DNA from: Flavobacteriaceae bacterium GF1
GTDB lineage: Bacteria > Bacteroidota > Bacteroidia > Flavobacteriales > Flavobacteriaceae
NCBI GenBank assembly: GCA_009797885.1
Contig: WNKP01000016.1
Location: forward strand, 1 to 64,000
Reading direction: 5' to 3'
Length of the DNA: 64,000 bases
Positions within the stretch are counted from its first letter, which is position 1. Every line of letters begins with the position of its first letter. Below the pieces are notes generated by a model. That model ran no database searches. It worked only from the letters and a program-made list of their open reading frames with translations, and was not told where the DNA came from. The position numbers and the translations under genes are program-made. Shown here one piece after another: positions 51,601 to 58,782 of this stretch.

Positions 51601-52768
51601 CTTTGTTGTCAAAATCAACGACGTGACAACGTATTTGATGGGTAATATCAATATGCCCAGTAGGGATCCATTGCGATTTTATGGGAAGCCCATTGAAATC
51701 CGAAAAACTGGCATTTATGAAATTCAAAATGCAATTAAAGCTTCCACTGATGGCCGGTGTAACGCCCCCAGGTTGGGCATATCTTAGATATTCGTTGGTT
51801 TCTATGCGTATCCGTTGCAATATGGAATCAAAAGTATCTTCTTCCGAAAACGCTATAATTAATGGAAAAATCTCAATAAAGGCCCCCACGGTATCATGTG
51901 ACCTTTTGTTTAACCGATTATGTGTTGGCGCTCCTACGGCTATTCTTTTTTGACCACTTATTCGATGTAAATAGGTGAAGAATACAGTGGCCAACAAGTT
52001 GAACATTGTGAGGTTAGCCGTCCAGGCCCTGACCTCGGGCTTCTGAGCAAGCCTTTTTAGTTTTTGGGTCCTTTCATGGCCCAACGGAATTGAGACCCGG
52101 GTAGCATCGGTAATCGAATCTTTGCGTTTTACGCCATAAAAGTCAGGAGTGCCCGTAACGGTCTTTATCTTTTCTTCCCAATACGTGCCTGAACGCTCGT
52201 CGTGCTTATCCAAACGTGTCCGTTGTTCGTAATCCACGTATTCAAAAAAAGAAGGGCTTTCCGCTGGCCTGTCCCATTCGTTTTTCTCCATTTTGCCATA
52301 AATACCTACCAAACGCTTATATACAATGGTGGCCGAGATGGCATCGGTAACCAAATGGTGCATATTCAAGAACCATAGATAACGGTCCTCGTCAATTTTG
52401 AACAGGGCAGCGTCAAAAATCCGTGTGCCAATATCCAAAGGTATTCTACCGCGGCGCTGTATAATTTCCTCGATAACCTTTTCATCACTTTCCGAAGTCA
52501 GATCAATAAGTTCAGGTATAAAGTCAACCTTTGGTCTACTATACTGGAATGGGGTATTGTCTTCTTCCAGAAAAACAATGCGCATGGCATCCGTACAATT
52601 AATGGTTTCTTGAAATGCCCTGGAAAAAATGGAATGATCCACCATTCCCGCAATTTCAAAAGTATGTACTGTGTTGTGCAGGGGTTTGTCCGGACTTAGC
52701 TTTTGTCCTGCCCATAGCAGTAACTGGCTTTGGGTAAGTTCTCTCTTTTGTTGTTGGGTGCTTTCCAT
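48617..52768 (-). CDS. NRPS-1: C-A(PP-loop insert)-T, asparagine-type adenylation domain
   Basis: 1383 residues. C domain about 1-445 (HHLVTD with His137-138 and Asp142). A domain about 460-890 with all core motifs (YTSGSTGNPKG, NEYGPTEATVGC, YYTGDLAR, and A8 at 850-869). Specificity residues read D-L-T-K-I-G-E-V-G(-K), the known asparagine code. Between A8 and A9 there is an insert (about 890-1235) with a zinc ribbon (Cys900, 903, 920, 923), a PP-loop SGGKDS (965-970) and CNGC (1036-1039), like the WbpG/PseA amidotransferases. The A domain resumes with A9 (LPDYMVP, 1257-1263) and A10 (NGKVD, 1277-1281), followed by a T domain with the pantetheine Ser1336 (GGHSL). Starts 18 bp after the carrier protein gene. 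Activity on the tethered residue is inferred. Confidence 0.93.
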   Translation of the reverse strand: MESTQQQKRELTQSQLLLWAGQKLSPDKPLHNTVHTFEIAGMVDHSIFSRAFQETINCTDAMRIVFLEEDNTPFQYSRPKVDFIPELIDLTSESDEKVIEEIIQRRGRIPLDIGTRIFDAALFKIDEDRYLWFLNMHHLVTDAISATIVYKRLVGIYGKMEKNEWDRPAESPSFFEYVDYEQRTRLDKHDERSGTYWEEKIKTVTGTPDFYGVKRKDSITDATRVSIPLGHERTQKLKRLAQKPEVRAWTANLTMFNLLATVFFTYLHRISGQKRIAVGAPTHNRLNKRSHDTVGAFIEIFPLIIAFSEEDTFDSILQRIRIETNEYLRYAQPGGVTPAISGSFNCILNFINASFSDFNGLPIKSQWIPTGHIDITHQIRCHVVDFDNKGDMELLFDLNHGTFGPDLIGKVPQHFLNLLDAFLEDMGQSIHAPGMATATELEQIMHKDSGNVGSATVLDLFKEQVGANPGAPAIRFKEDTINYGQLDQKSDRLAHYLLECGAKKNDRIGLYMERSPKYLIGVLAILKIGGTFIPIPSNQPKQRINYILKDAAVTVLLTSTTLKSDISGSAATLVVFDTIDWDSTAQTNDLPNVVGDATGIAYILYTSGSTGNPKGVLIPHSALSNYIHWAKKAYANSEKYIFPLFTSIGFDLTITSTFLPLVTGGEVVVYKESAHGPDISLMDVFEQNRVTSIKLTPSHLNLIREKDVSNSKIKTMIVGGEDFKTQLAKTVQNNFGDHLRIYNEYGPTEATVGCIVGLFDVEKHDQTSVPIGRTIDGMEAYILDSHKNMVPHGVVGELYLGGMGLASGYANLSELTSERFVDHPFDGTKKLYYTGDLARINQDGEYEYLGRSDEQVKLRGFRIELTDIEANMEKHPAVESAAVVLMERKKTIPEEEILNCVECGLPSNYPNADFDENGVCHVCNAFEEYRDRALRYFKTEEDLKKILLDPNLDKDREYDCLSLLSGGKDSTYILAQLKRMGLKVLAFTLDNGYISDQAKDNIDNIVSKMGIDHVYGTTEHMNKIFVDSLHRHQNVCNGCFKTIYTLSTKIALEKKIPFVVTGLSRGQFYETRLTEELFWKEDTDVARIDETILEARKLYHQEEDAAKALLDTDMFKDDETFQKVRFIDFYRYTDVSLEEMIKVLENDIGWRRPTDTGRSTNCLINQLGIYVHKKQKGYSNYSYPYSWDVRMGHKTRQETLDEINEYIHEDEVLRMMKEIGYEEPGETELGQEHLVAYYTGASPMPSIEMAEYLKKGLPDYMVPRYIKHVEQFPLTTNGKVDKNSLKQLNTDQLNLETPYVAPKGEIEELIAVIWKEVLQLNKVGTEDNFIALGGHSLAAIRVTARINEEFQLNVPLNKIFELPTIASYAKYIEETILTLLEES
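49094..50086 (-). other. PP-loop amidotransferase-like domain inserted in NRPS-1 A domain
   Basis: This part of NRPS-1 (residues about 895-1225) resembles a full N-acetyl-sugar amidotransferase (WbpG/PseA, N-type ATP pyrophosphatase): four-Cys zinc ribbon with FDENGVCHVC, PP-loop SGGKDSTYILAQL, CNGC, and the end region with STNCLINQLG and RMGHKTRQETLDEI. The embedded position is the A8/A9 loop that tailoring methyltransferases occupy in known NRPSs. Exact domain edges are estimated. Confidence 0.82.
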
Positions 52769-52786
52769 ATCTAAAGACCAAAAAGA

Positions 52787-53023
52787 TCAGACATTCTTTT
52801 TGGATAGGTAGCTTACAATATGTTCTACATTCTTAAAGTTCTCAAAGCTCATATCTTCCGGAGGAATCCGAATATTGAATTTTTCCTCCACGTAAAGGAC
52901 CAATCGCATCATTCCCATAGAATCCACAATACCATCTTCCAAGAGATTGTCCTTTTTGTCTATTTGATACTTCCCTTCCGCTACTATCTGCTTTTCAAGA
53001 AAATCAATAATGATATGATACAT
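52787..53023 (-). CDS. Stand-alone acyl/peptidyl carrier protein
   Basis: 78 residues, the usual size of an ACP. The phosphopantetheine Ser35 lies in DGIVDSMGMMRL, and the rest fits a four-helix carrier (PPEDMSFENFKNVEHIVSYL). First gene of the minus-strand cluster, 18 bp before NRPS-1, whose first domain is a condensation domain. It most likely presents the starter acyl or aminoacyl group to that domain. No loading ligase is seen in the window. Confidence 0.93.
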   Translation of the reverse strand: MYHIIIDFLEKQIVAEGKYQIDKKDNLLEDGIVDSMGMMRLVLYVEEKFNIRIPPEDMSFENFKNVEHIVSYLSKKNV

Positions 53024-53044
53024 CTTTAAGATTTATTTAAGGAC

Positions 53045-53075
53045 TAAATGTATCTGTATGTGGATATTGGAACAA
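53045..53075 (-). promoter_or_regulatory. Predicted promoter of carrier protein/NRPS-1 operon
   Basis: On the minus strand TTG (53075-53073), a 20-base gap, then TACATTTA (53052-53045), one base from the TAnnTTTG consensus. The start codon is about 22 bases downstream, so the leader would be very short. Confidence 0.35.
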
Positions 53076-53248
53076 TTATTTCTGCCCAAGGGTGAACTTT
53101 TGTCTTTAAAGCGGAATATTTACGCTTTATATGGAGGATAAAAGTGTAATTGTTTCAAAAAATGGCATTTAGCAACCTCCCACTCCCACCCTATTATGGA
53201 TACCTATTTGGAATAACTGGAAAATTGCATGCTATGAATTGTCCGAAC

Positions 53249-53270
53249 AACCATTGCTTCCGCAATGGTT
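53249..53270. promoter_or_regulatory. Inverted repeat in divergent region, possible operator
   Basis: AACCATTGC and GCAATGGTT form a perfect 9-bp inverted repeat around TTCC. It lies about 225 bp from the carrier protein start and about 450 bp from the HupE start. No T run follows, so it is more likely a protein-binding site or RNA hairpin than a terminator. Confidence 0.4.
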
Positions 53271-53631
53271 CCGCTACGGTTTTCCACTTTAGTACTTATG
53301 CCCTATTTAAAGGATTCTCTCTGGAAGGGTACGGATAAAATACATAAGCCTTCCTATTTTCCGTTCGCACAAAATGATAAAAGGTGTTGTTACAATGGCG
53401 CATACGGTACCTAGGGGGACAGAACGGTCTCAGAATGAGCTATTTTAGGGCTATTCGACCGCATGCTTGTACTGTGTTATGGTCGTTCGTCCCTATAAAT
53501 TTCAATTATATCCAATAATAACTTCGATATGTTAACAAAAAGTCCTGAATGACTACCTTGGGGAGTTTAATTGTGTTGTCAAACCTATTATTGATTCAAA
53601 ATTTGACTTACGGTTCCTTTTTAAAGCCAAT

Positions 53632-53654
53632 AATTCCCTTTCAGGGAATTTTTA
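53632..53654 (+). terminator. Terminator-like hairpin in the HupE leader
   Basis: AATTCCC (53632-53638) and GGGAATT (53644-53650) form a 7-bp stem with a 5-base loop, followed by TTTA. It is 68 bp upstream of the HupE-like start, so it could end an upstream transcript or act as an attenuator of the plus-strand operon. Confidence 0.4.
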
Positions 53655-53721
53655 TTCTTCATTGGGATACAGCACAACTAAATTAAGCCCCGCAATACGC
53701 ATTGACCAATATATTTTGACT

Positions 53722-54978
53722 ATGAAAAAATATGTACCGCAACTTCTCTTTGTCCTTTTTCTATTGATTCCAATAGCAGTGAGTTCGCACGAACCCAATC
53801 AAAGCTTCATCTATGTTCGCGTCTATGAACAGACCGGAATCGATGGGCGCTTTGAATTGAACGTGAATCAACTGAATTCGGTATTAAACCTAAATTTGGA
53901 TAAACATCCCAGTCCCGAGGATATAAGGCCTTTTGAAAAGCAGATCCAAGAATATATTTTGAGAAATACGGCTTTTTCGTCCATCCATGGCGCCCATGCC
54001 ATTCTTTTTACGGGAGAGATAACCATGTTGAAGATCGGTTATGGATCATATGTTCAATTGTACTTTCATCTGGAGAATTCTGAGGTCCTACCTGAAGAAA
54101 TTGAAGTTACCCATGGTGTTTTCATTGAAGAAAACAGGGGCCACAGGAATTTTTTGACCATGGAGTACAACTGGAAGGCAGGGCTGATAAATAACGAAGC
54201 CGTTTTTGCACTTGATTTTACCGAAGGGAATACCACGAAAACCTGGGACTTATCGGATAGGTCCACCTGGAATGGATTTATGGCCATGATCAAACAAGGG
54301 GTATGGCACATATGGATCGGTTTGGACCATATTTTATTTTTAGTGGCACTGATCCTACCATCCGTAGTACGGAGAAAGCAACGCGAGAAACAGCATCCCG
54401 AATCACAATCCAAAGCTAAATTTGACATCTGGGGCTGGGTTCCCGTGGACAACTTCAAATCGGCTTTTTGGTATATCATTAAAATCGTTACTTTCTTTAC
54501 CATTGCCCATACCATAACATTGAGTTTGGCCTCCTTGCAGATTATCGTATTGCCGTCACGTATTGTGGAAACTGTTATCGCATTTTCCATTGGACTTGCC
54601 GCTTTTCACAATATTCGACCTATTTTTAAGGGTAGGGACTGGGTTATTGCATTTATCTTTGGATTGTTCCATGGCTTCGGATTTGCCAGTGTCCTTGGGG
54701 ATTTGGGCTTTAACGGAGAGCACCTTGTACTCTCTTTATTAGGTTTTAATATAGGTGTGGAAATAGGTCAAGTGGTAATTATTGCCGCAATCTTTCCCTT
54801 TCTATTTTTGATCAGAAAACGAAAACTGTATCCAAAGTTTTTGGTCTTTATGTCGGTTTTACTCATTCTAATGTCCTTAAATTGGATATTGGAACGGGGT
54901 TTTGAGATAGATTTTGGAGTAGACCATTTTATAAGAAAAGTAAGGTTTGAATTGGCAAGATGGTTTGGCATCCGATAA
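53722..54978 (+). CDS. HupE/UreJ-type membrane protein
   Basis: 418 residues from the ATG at 53722, chosen because it begins a signal peptide (MKKYVPQLLFVLFLLIPI); the open frame starts 20 codons earlier. A periplasmic domain (about 25-200) is followed by HIWIGLDHILFLVALI and about five more helices with FGLFHGFGFASVLGDLGF. This is the HupE/UreJ_2 membrane core; family members have been linked to nickel or cobalt handling, but that is not shown here. NRPS-2 starts 77 bp downstream on the same strand, so it probably takes part in export, uptake or metal supply for the NRPS product. Confidence 0.86.
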   Translation: MKKYVPQLLFVLFLLIPIAVSSHEPNQSFIYVRVYEQTGIDGRFELNVNQLNSVLNLNLDKHPSPEDIRPFEKQIQEYILRNTAFSSIHGAHAILFTGEITMLKIGYGSYVQLYFHLENSEVLPEEIEVTHGVFIEENRGHRNFLTMEYNWKAGLINNEAVFALDFTEGNTTKTWDLSDRSTWNGFMAMIKQGVWHIWIGLDHILFLVALILPSVVRRKQREKQHPESQSKAKFDIWGWVPVDNFKSAFWYIIKIVTFFTIAHTITLSLASLQIIVLPSRIVETVIAFSIGLAAFHNIRPIFKGRDWVIAFIFGLFHGFGFASVLGDLGFNGEHLVLSLLGFNIGVEIGQVVIIAAIFPFLFLIRKRKLYPKFLVFMSVLLILMSLNWILERGFEIDFGVDHFIRKVRFELARWFGIR

Positions 54979-55055
54979 TTTTGGATCGGACCGCCCCCAA
55001 ACAACAAGTTTTCGTGCACTTAGGTGCAAAGGGAAAGAGCAATTAGAGGGATTTC

Positions 55056-57971
55056 ATGGAAAACAAATCATTATTAGATCAGTGGAAGGCTAAGAAGCAA
55101 AAGCAGAACCTAGATGGGAATAAAATCGGTAAGGCGCCCGAAGGGGCGGTCATACCCCTCTCAAGAAGTCAACAAAGACTTTGGTTCCTACAGCAATTGC
55201 ATCCAAATAGCCACGTGTATAACTATGCTGAAATCTACACTTTCACTGGGGCATTGGTAAAAAGCGCCCTTTTGGAAAGTATACGGTCCATCTTCAGTGA
55301 GAATGCTATTTTAAGGACTTACTACACCCTGGAAAATGGGGAACCACGGCAGCAAGTGAATAGCGATGCAGCCTTGAAAATTTCGCAGTACGATCTCACC
55401 AATCTGGAACCGGGTCAAAAAGAGGAAAAAAAGGAGGAAGTCTTCAAAAAGGACACCAACACCCATTTTGATTTAACACAAGCCCCTTTGGTTCGTGTTT
55501 CATTAATGAAATTATCGGACCAGGAACATATCCTTTTGGTGACCATGCACCACATTTTAACGGACAAATGGTCAATGGGGATTTTTAGGGCGCAATTGGC
55601 AAAAAAGTACCTCCAGGCCATAAATGGGGAAATCCAAAATGAGAACTTGGAAATTCAATATACGGACTATGCGTATTGGCAAAAGGAAAATGGATTTCAA
55701 CAAAGTCAAGTTGACTATTGGATGGAGAAATTGTCAGGCCCAATTCCAGAGTTGCATCTTCCCGTAGACAGATACCCGACAGTCCATCATTCATTCAATG
55801 GTAATTCACATACCCAAAACTTTTCCAAAAACCACTCGCAGGACATCTTAAAACTGGCAAAGGAACTGGAGGTTACCCCCTATGTTTTCTTCCTCACTGC
55901 CTATTATATCCTATTGCATAAATATTCGGGACAGCAGGACATCCTGGTAGGTTCACCCATTTCAAACAGAAACGAACCTATTCTTGAAAACATGATAGGT
56001 TTTTTTGATGAAACCATTGTCTTACGATCCAAAATGGACAGCTCCCTAACATTTAAACAATTGGTCGCTACGGTAAAGGAAAATACAATGAAGGCCTTTT
56101 CCAACAAGGATGTACCTTTCGATTTATTGGTAAAAAGACTAAAACCGGAGAGGTCCCTGGGGAGAAATCCATTCTTTAGATCCATGTTTATCTATCACGC
56201 CGTTCCCGAAACCCCTTCCTTCGGTGACGACCTTAAACTGACCCATTCGTTTTTTGACAACAAGGTATCAAAGTTCGATTTGACCTTATATATTGCCAAT
56301 GAAGATGATGTATTGTCCACTTCTTTTGAGTATTCCACCGACTTATTCGATACACAAACGATTGAACGGTTTCAAGGACACCTAAACGTTCTTTTGGAGA
56401 AAATTACCAAAGCACCGGACACGGCCATTTCTGAGTTGACTATCTTAACTCCCTGGGAAAAAGAGCTTTTTTTTCCCAAACCACTTTCGTCGATTGGTAT
56501 ATTCAATGCGTACAAAGGCATCCATGATGTTATATTGGAAAATGCCGAAACAAAAAGTCATGAAACGGCTGTGGCCTTCGGGGAGAAATCAATAACCTAT
56601 GGGGAACTGGGGAAAAGTGCGGAAAAGGTGGCTAGAGATCTCCTTAAGATAACGGAAGGTGAAAAGGGCATCATTGGATTATGTGCAGACCGATCCATTG
56701 ATATGATCGTAGGCCTCCTGGGCATTTTAAAAGCCGGATGTGCCTACCTTCCCATTGATCCCACCTATCCAAAACAACGGATTCATTTCATGTTAACGGA
56801 TGCTGGTGCCAATGTCGTTTTGGCCCAGGAATCCCTTAAACCCATCCTATCGGAATTTAAGGGACCCTTGGTCCCGCTGGACGTGGAAAACCATAAGGGT
56901 GATGGAGGTTCGGACAAGGTGAAATTTCCCGTAACGGAACGCAATGATTTGGCCTATATCATATACACGTCGGGAAGTACGGGCAAACCAAAGGGCGTTC
57001 CCATTTCCCATGGGAAGATCATAGGCTCCACGGAAGGAAGGCTGGAATTTTATCCCCAAAATCCGAAAACATTTTTATTGATGTCCTCCATTGCGTTCGA
57101 TAGCTCAAAAGCCGGGATTTTCTGGACACTTTGTAGCGGTGGCAAGCTTGTGGTTGCCGAAAAGCATTTGGAGCAGGATATGGAAAAAGTAGGGGCCACA
57201 CTTATCACGCACCAGGTCACCCATACCTTAATGCTACCTTCTTTATACGGATTGTTACTTGACCATCTAAGTCCACGACAATTACAAAGCCTTAAGACGG
57301 TAATTGTGGCAGGAGAGTCTTGTTTGCCATCCGTATGCAAAAGCCATTTTGAAAAATTGCCCGGGGTTTCCCTTTATAATGAATATGGGCCAACGGAAAC
57401 CACGGTATGGTGTATTGCCCATAAAATTGAACCAGAAGATGTAAACGGCAACATCCCAATAGGCAAGGCGGTGGCAAAATCCCGAATTTTGTTGTTGGAT
57501 GACAACTTAAACCATGTGCCCTTTGGCGCTATTGGTGAAATTTATATTGGGGGCCCCGGATTGGCGTTGAGCTATCTAAACCGTCCCGAATTGTCCTCCA
57601 AAGCCTATATTGACCACCCCTTTGAAAAAGGTTCCAAACTTTACAAAACGGGGGATTTGGGAAGGTACACTGGTCAAGGGAATATCCTATTTTTGGGTAG
57701 GGCCGACCAACAGATCAAAATCAGGGGCCATCGTATTGAATTGGACGAAATAGAACGGGTCATTGATGAAAGTGGCCATGTGAAAAAGGTTGTACTGGCT
57801 ATTGAAGAAAACAACGAAGGTGTTCCTTTTGATGATAAGGTCAGTGATTCCTCCAATTTATGGGCATATCTAACGAATCATTTGGCTGAGCGGGATATCA
57901 ACGATCTATTGAAGTATATCGAAGCCTTGGATGAAAAGGAAAAACAGTATTTACTGAGTCAAATCCCATAA
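55056..57971 (+). CDS. NRPS-2 part 1: condensation and adenylation core, ending after A8
   Basis: 971 residues. C domain about 30-470 (HHILTD with His165-166 and Asp170). A domain from about 500: TSGSTGKPKG (638-647), NEYGPTETTVWC, YKTGDLGR, A8 GRADQQIKIRGHRIELDEIE (881-900). The protein stops 71 residues later, before A9 and A10, and has no T domain. The missing A9/A10, T and TE are encoded two genes downstream. Specificity residues read about D-S-A-M-I-A-E-V-W; the first Asp fits an alpha-amino acid but I cannot assign the residue. No frameshift is needed to explain the end: the next gene has its own start 22 bp away. Confidence 0.93.
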   Translation: MENKSLLDQWKAKKQKQNLDGNKIGKAPEGAVIPLSRSQQRLWFLQQLHPNSHVYNYAEIYTFTGALVKSALLESIRSIFSENAILRTYYTLENGEPRQQVNSDAALKISQYDLTNLEPGQKEEKKEEVFKKDTNTHFDLTQAPLVRVSLMKLSDQEHILLVTMHHILTDKWSMGIFRAQLAKKYLQAINGEIQNENLEIQYTDYAYWQKENGFQQSQVDYWMEKLSGPIPELHLPVDRYPTVHHSFNGNSHTQNFSKNHSQDILKLAKELEVTPYVFFLTAYYILLHKYSGQQDILVGSPISNRNEPILENMIGFFDETIVLRSKMDSSLTFKQLVATVKENTMKAFSNKDVPFDLLVKRLKPERSLGRNPFFRSMFIYHAVPETPSFGDDLKLTHSFFDNKVSKFDLTLYIANEDDVLSTSFEYSTDLFDTQTIERFQGHLNVLLEKITKAPDTAISELTILTPWEKELFFPKPLSSIGIFNAYKGIHDVILENAETKSHETAVAFGEKSITYGELGKSAEKVARDLLKITEGEKGIIGLCADRSIDMIVGLLGILKAGCAYLPIDPTYPKQRIHFMLTDAGANVVLAQESLKPILSEFKGPLVPLDVENHKGDGGSDKVKFPVTERNDLAYIIYTSGSTGKPKGVPISHGKIIGSTEGRLEFYPQNPKTFLLMSSIAFDSSKAGIFWTLCSGGKLVVAEKHLEQDMEKVGATLITHQVTHTLMLPSLYGLLLDHLSPRQLQSLKTVIVAGESCLPSVCKSHFEKLPGVSLYNEYGPTETTVWCIAHKIEPEDVNGNIPIGKAVAKSRILLLDDNLNHVPFGAIGEIYIGGPGLALSYLNRPELSSKAYIDHPFEKGSKLYKTGDLGRYTGQGNILFLGRADQQIKIRGHRIELDEIERVIDESGHVKKVVLAIEENNEGVPFDDKVSDSSNLWAYLTNHLAERDINDLLKYIEALDEKEKQYLLSQIP

Positions 57972-57993
57972 AATGGCCTTATAAACTTCAAAA

Positions 57994-58782
57994 ATGAAAA
58001 AGCTTAAACGATCCAATGACTTTGAAATAAACCTTGTTCTAAAGAACGAAGGTTTTATTGCCCCTCCAAGGGAAGCACAACGAAATGCGGTGGTCAACAG
58101 GGCCCTAAAAGAGTTTGTGGCAGATTTGAATGCACTTCATGAACAGACCAAACGCTTTGTCCCTGGAAAAACACCGGACTACATTTCAGATGATCGGGAG
58201 CAGAAGGTATTGGATGACAATGAAATCATGGAAGACTGGCTCATTCCCGTAATGCAGGTCATGGCCAATGTGATCTGTGACAAAGGGGGGGATATCCTTG
58301 AAATTGGTTTTGGTAGGGGCATATCTGCGGATATGATACAGCAGCATGCCATCCAATCCCATACCATAATCGAATGCAACGATGCGGTAGTCGCCAAATA
58401 CCACAAATGGACGGACAAGTACCCGGGGAGGGACATCAGATTGGTCCATGGGCTATGGCAGGACACCATTCAAAATTTGGATCTTTTTGATGGTATTTTC
58501 TTTCACACCTATCCCTTGAACGAAGATGAATATATGCGCTACGTAAATGCAAGCATTACATTTGCCGAGCATTTCTTTTCCCATGCGGCACAACATTTAA
58601 AGCCTGGAGGTGCATTTACCTATTTCTCAAACGAAATCCATTCTTTGAGCAGGGAACACCAACGGCTATTGCTCAATCATTTTTCCTCATTTTCGGTACA
58701 AATTGTACCTCTTGTGATGCCCGAAGATGTTATTGACACTTGGTGGGCCGATAGTATTGCCGTTGTTAAAGCCATTAAATAA
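57994..58782 (+). CDS. GAMT-like SAM methyltransferase
   Basis: 262 residues, class I SAM-dependent methyltransferase. SAM motif ILEIGFGRG (101-109), then HTIIECNDAVVAKYHKW with ECND at 127-130, GLWQDTI, and IFFHTYPLNEDE (about 168-179). The ECND, LW-D and TYPL features match guanidinoacetate methyltransferase (GAMT). The GAMT substrate-binding Asp in YDTYPL is replaced by His171. So it likely methylates another nitrogen, perhaps on the NRPS-bound residue. The gene sits exactly where an embedded methyltransferase would lie in an uninterrupted A domain; its stop overlaps the next start (TAATG). Confidence 0.88.
   Translation: MKKLKRSNDFEINLVLKNEGFIAPPREAQRNAVVNRALKEFVADLNALHEQTKRFVPGKTPDYISDDREQKVLDDNEIMEDWLIPVMQVMANVICDKGGDILEIGFGRGISADMIQQHAIQSHTIIECNDAVVAKYHKWTDKYPGRDIRLVHGLWQDTIQNLDLFDGIFFHTYPLNEDEYMRYVNASITFAEHFFSHAAQHLKPGGAFTYFSNEIHSLSREHQRLLLNHFSSFSVQIVPLVMPEDVIDTWWADSIAVVKAIK

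Larger units (their letters stand above)
53024..53721. other. Divergent regulatory region of the NRPS locus
   Basis: 698 bases with no credible gene. It separates the carrier/NRPS-1 operon (minus) from the HupE/NRPS-2 operon (plus). It holds a predicted minus-strand promoter, a strong inverted repeat at 53249-53270 and a terminator-like hairpin at 53632-53650, annotated separately. It is the natural place for a shared regulator to bind. Confidence 0.6.

Noticed and set aside
53150-53338. Small frame in the divergent region
   Set aside because: 62 codons, no recognisable domain, overlaps the inverted repeat; more likely regulatory DNA.
57971-57994. Split A domain as a sequencing frameshift
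   Set aside because: The two halves are separated by a whole methyltransferase gene of 262 codons with its own start and stop, so a single-base error cannot explain it.
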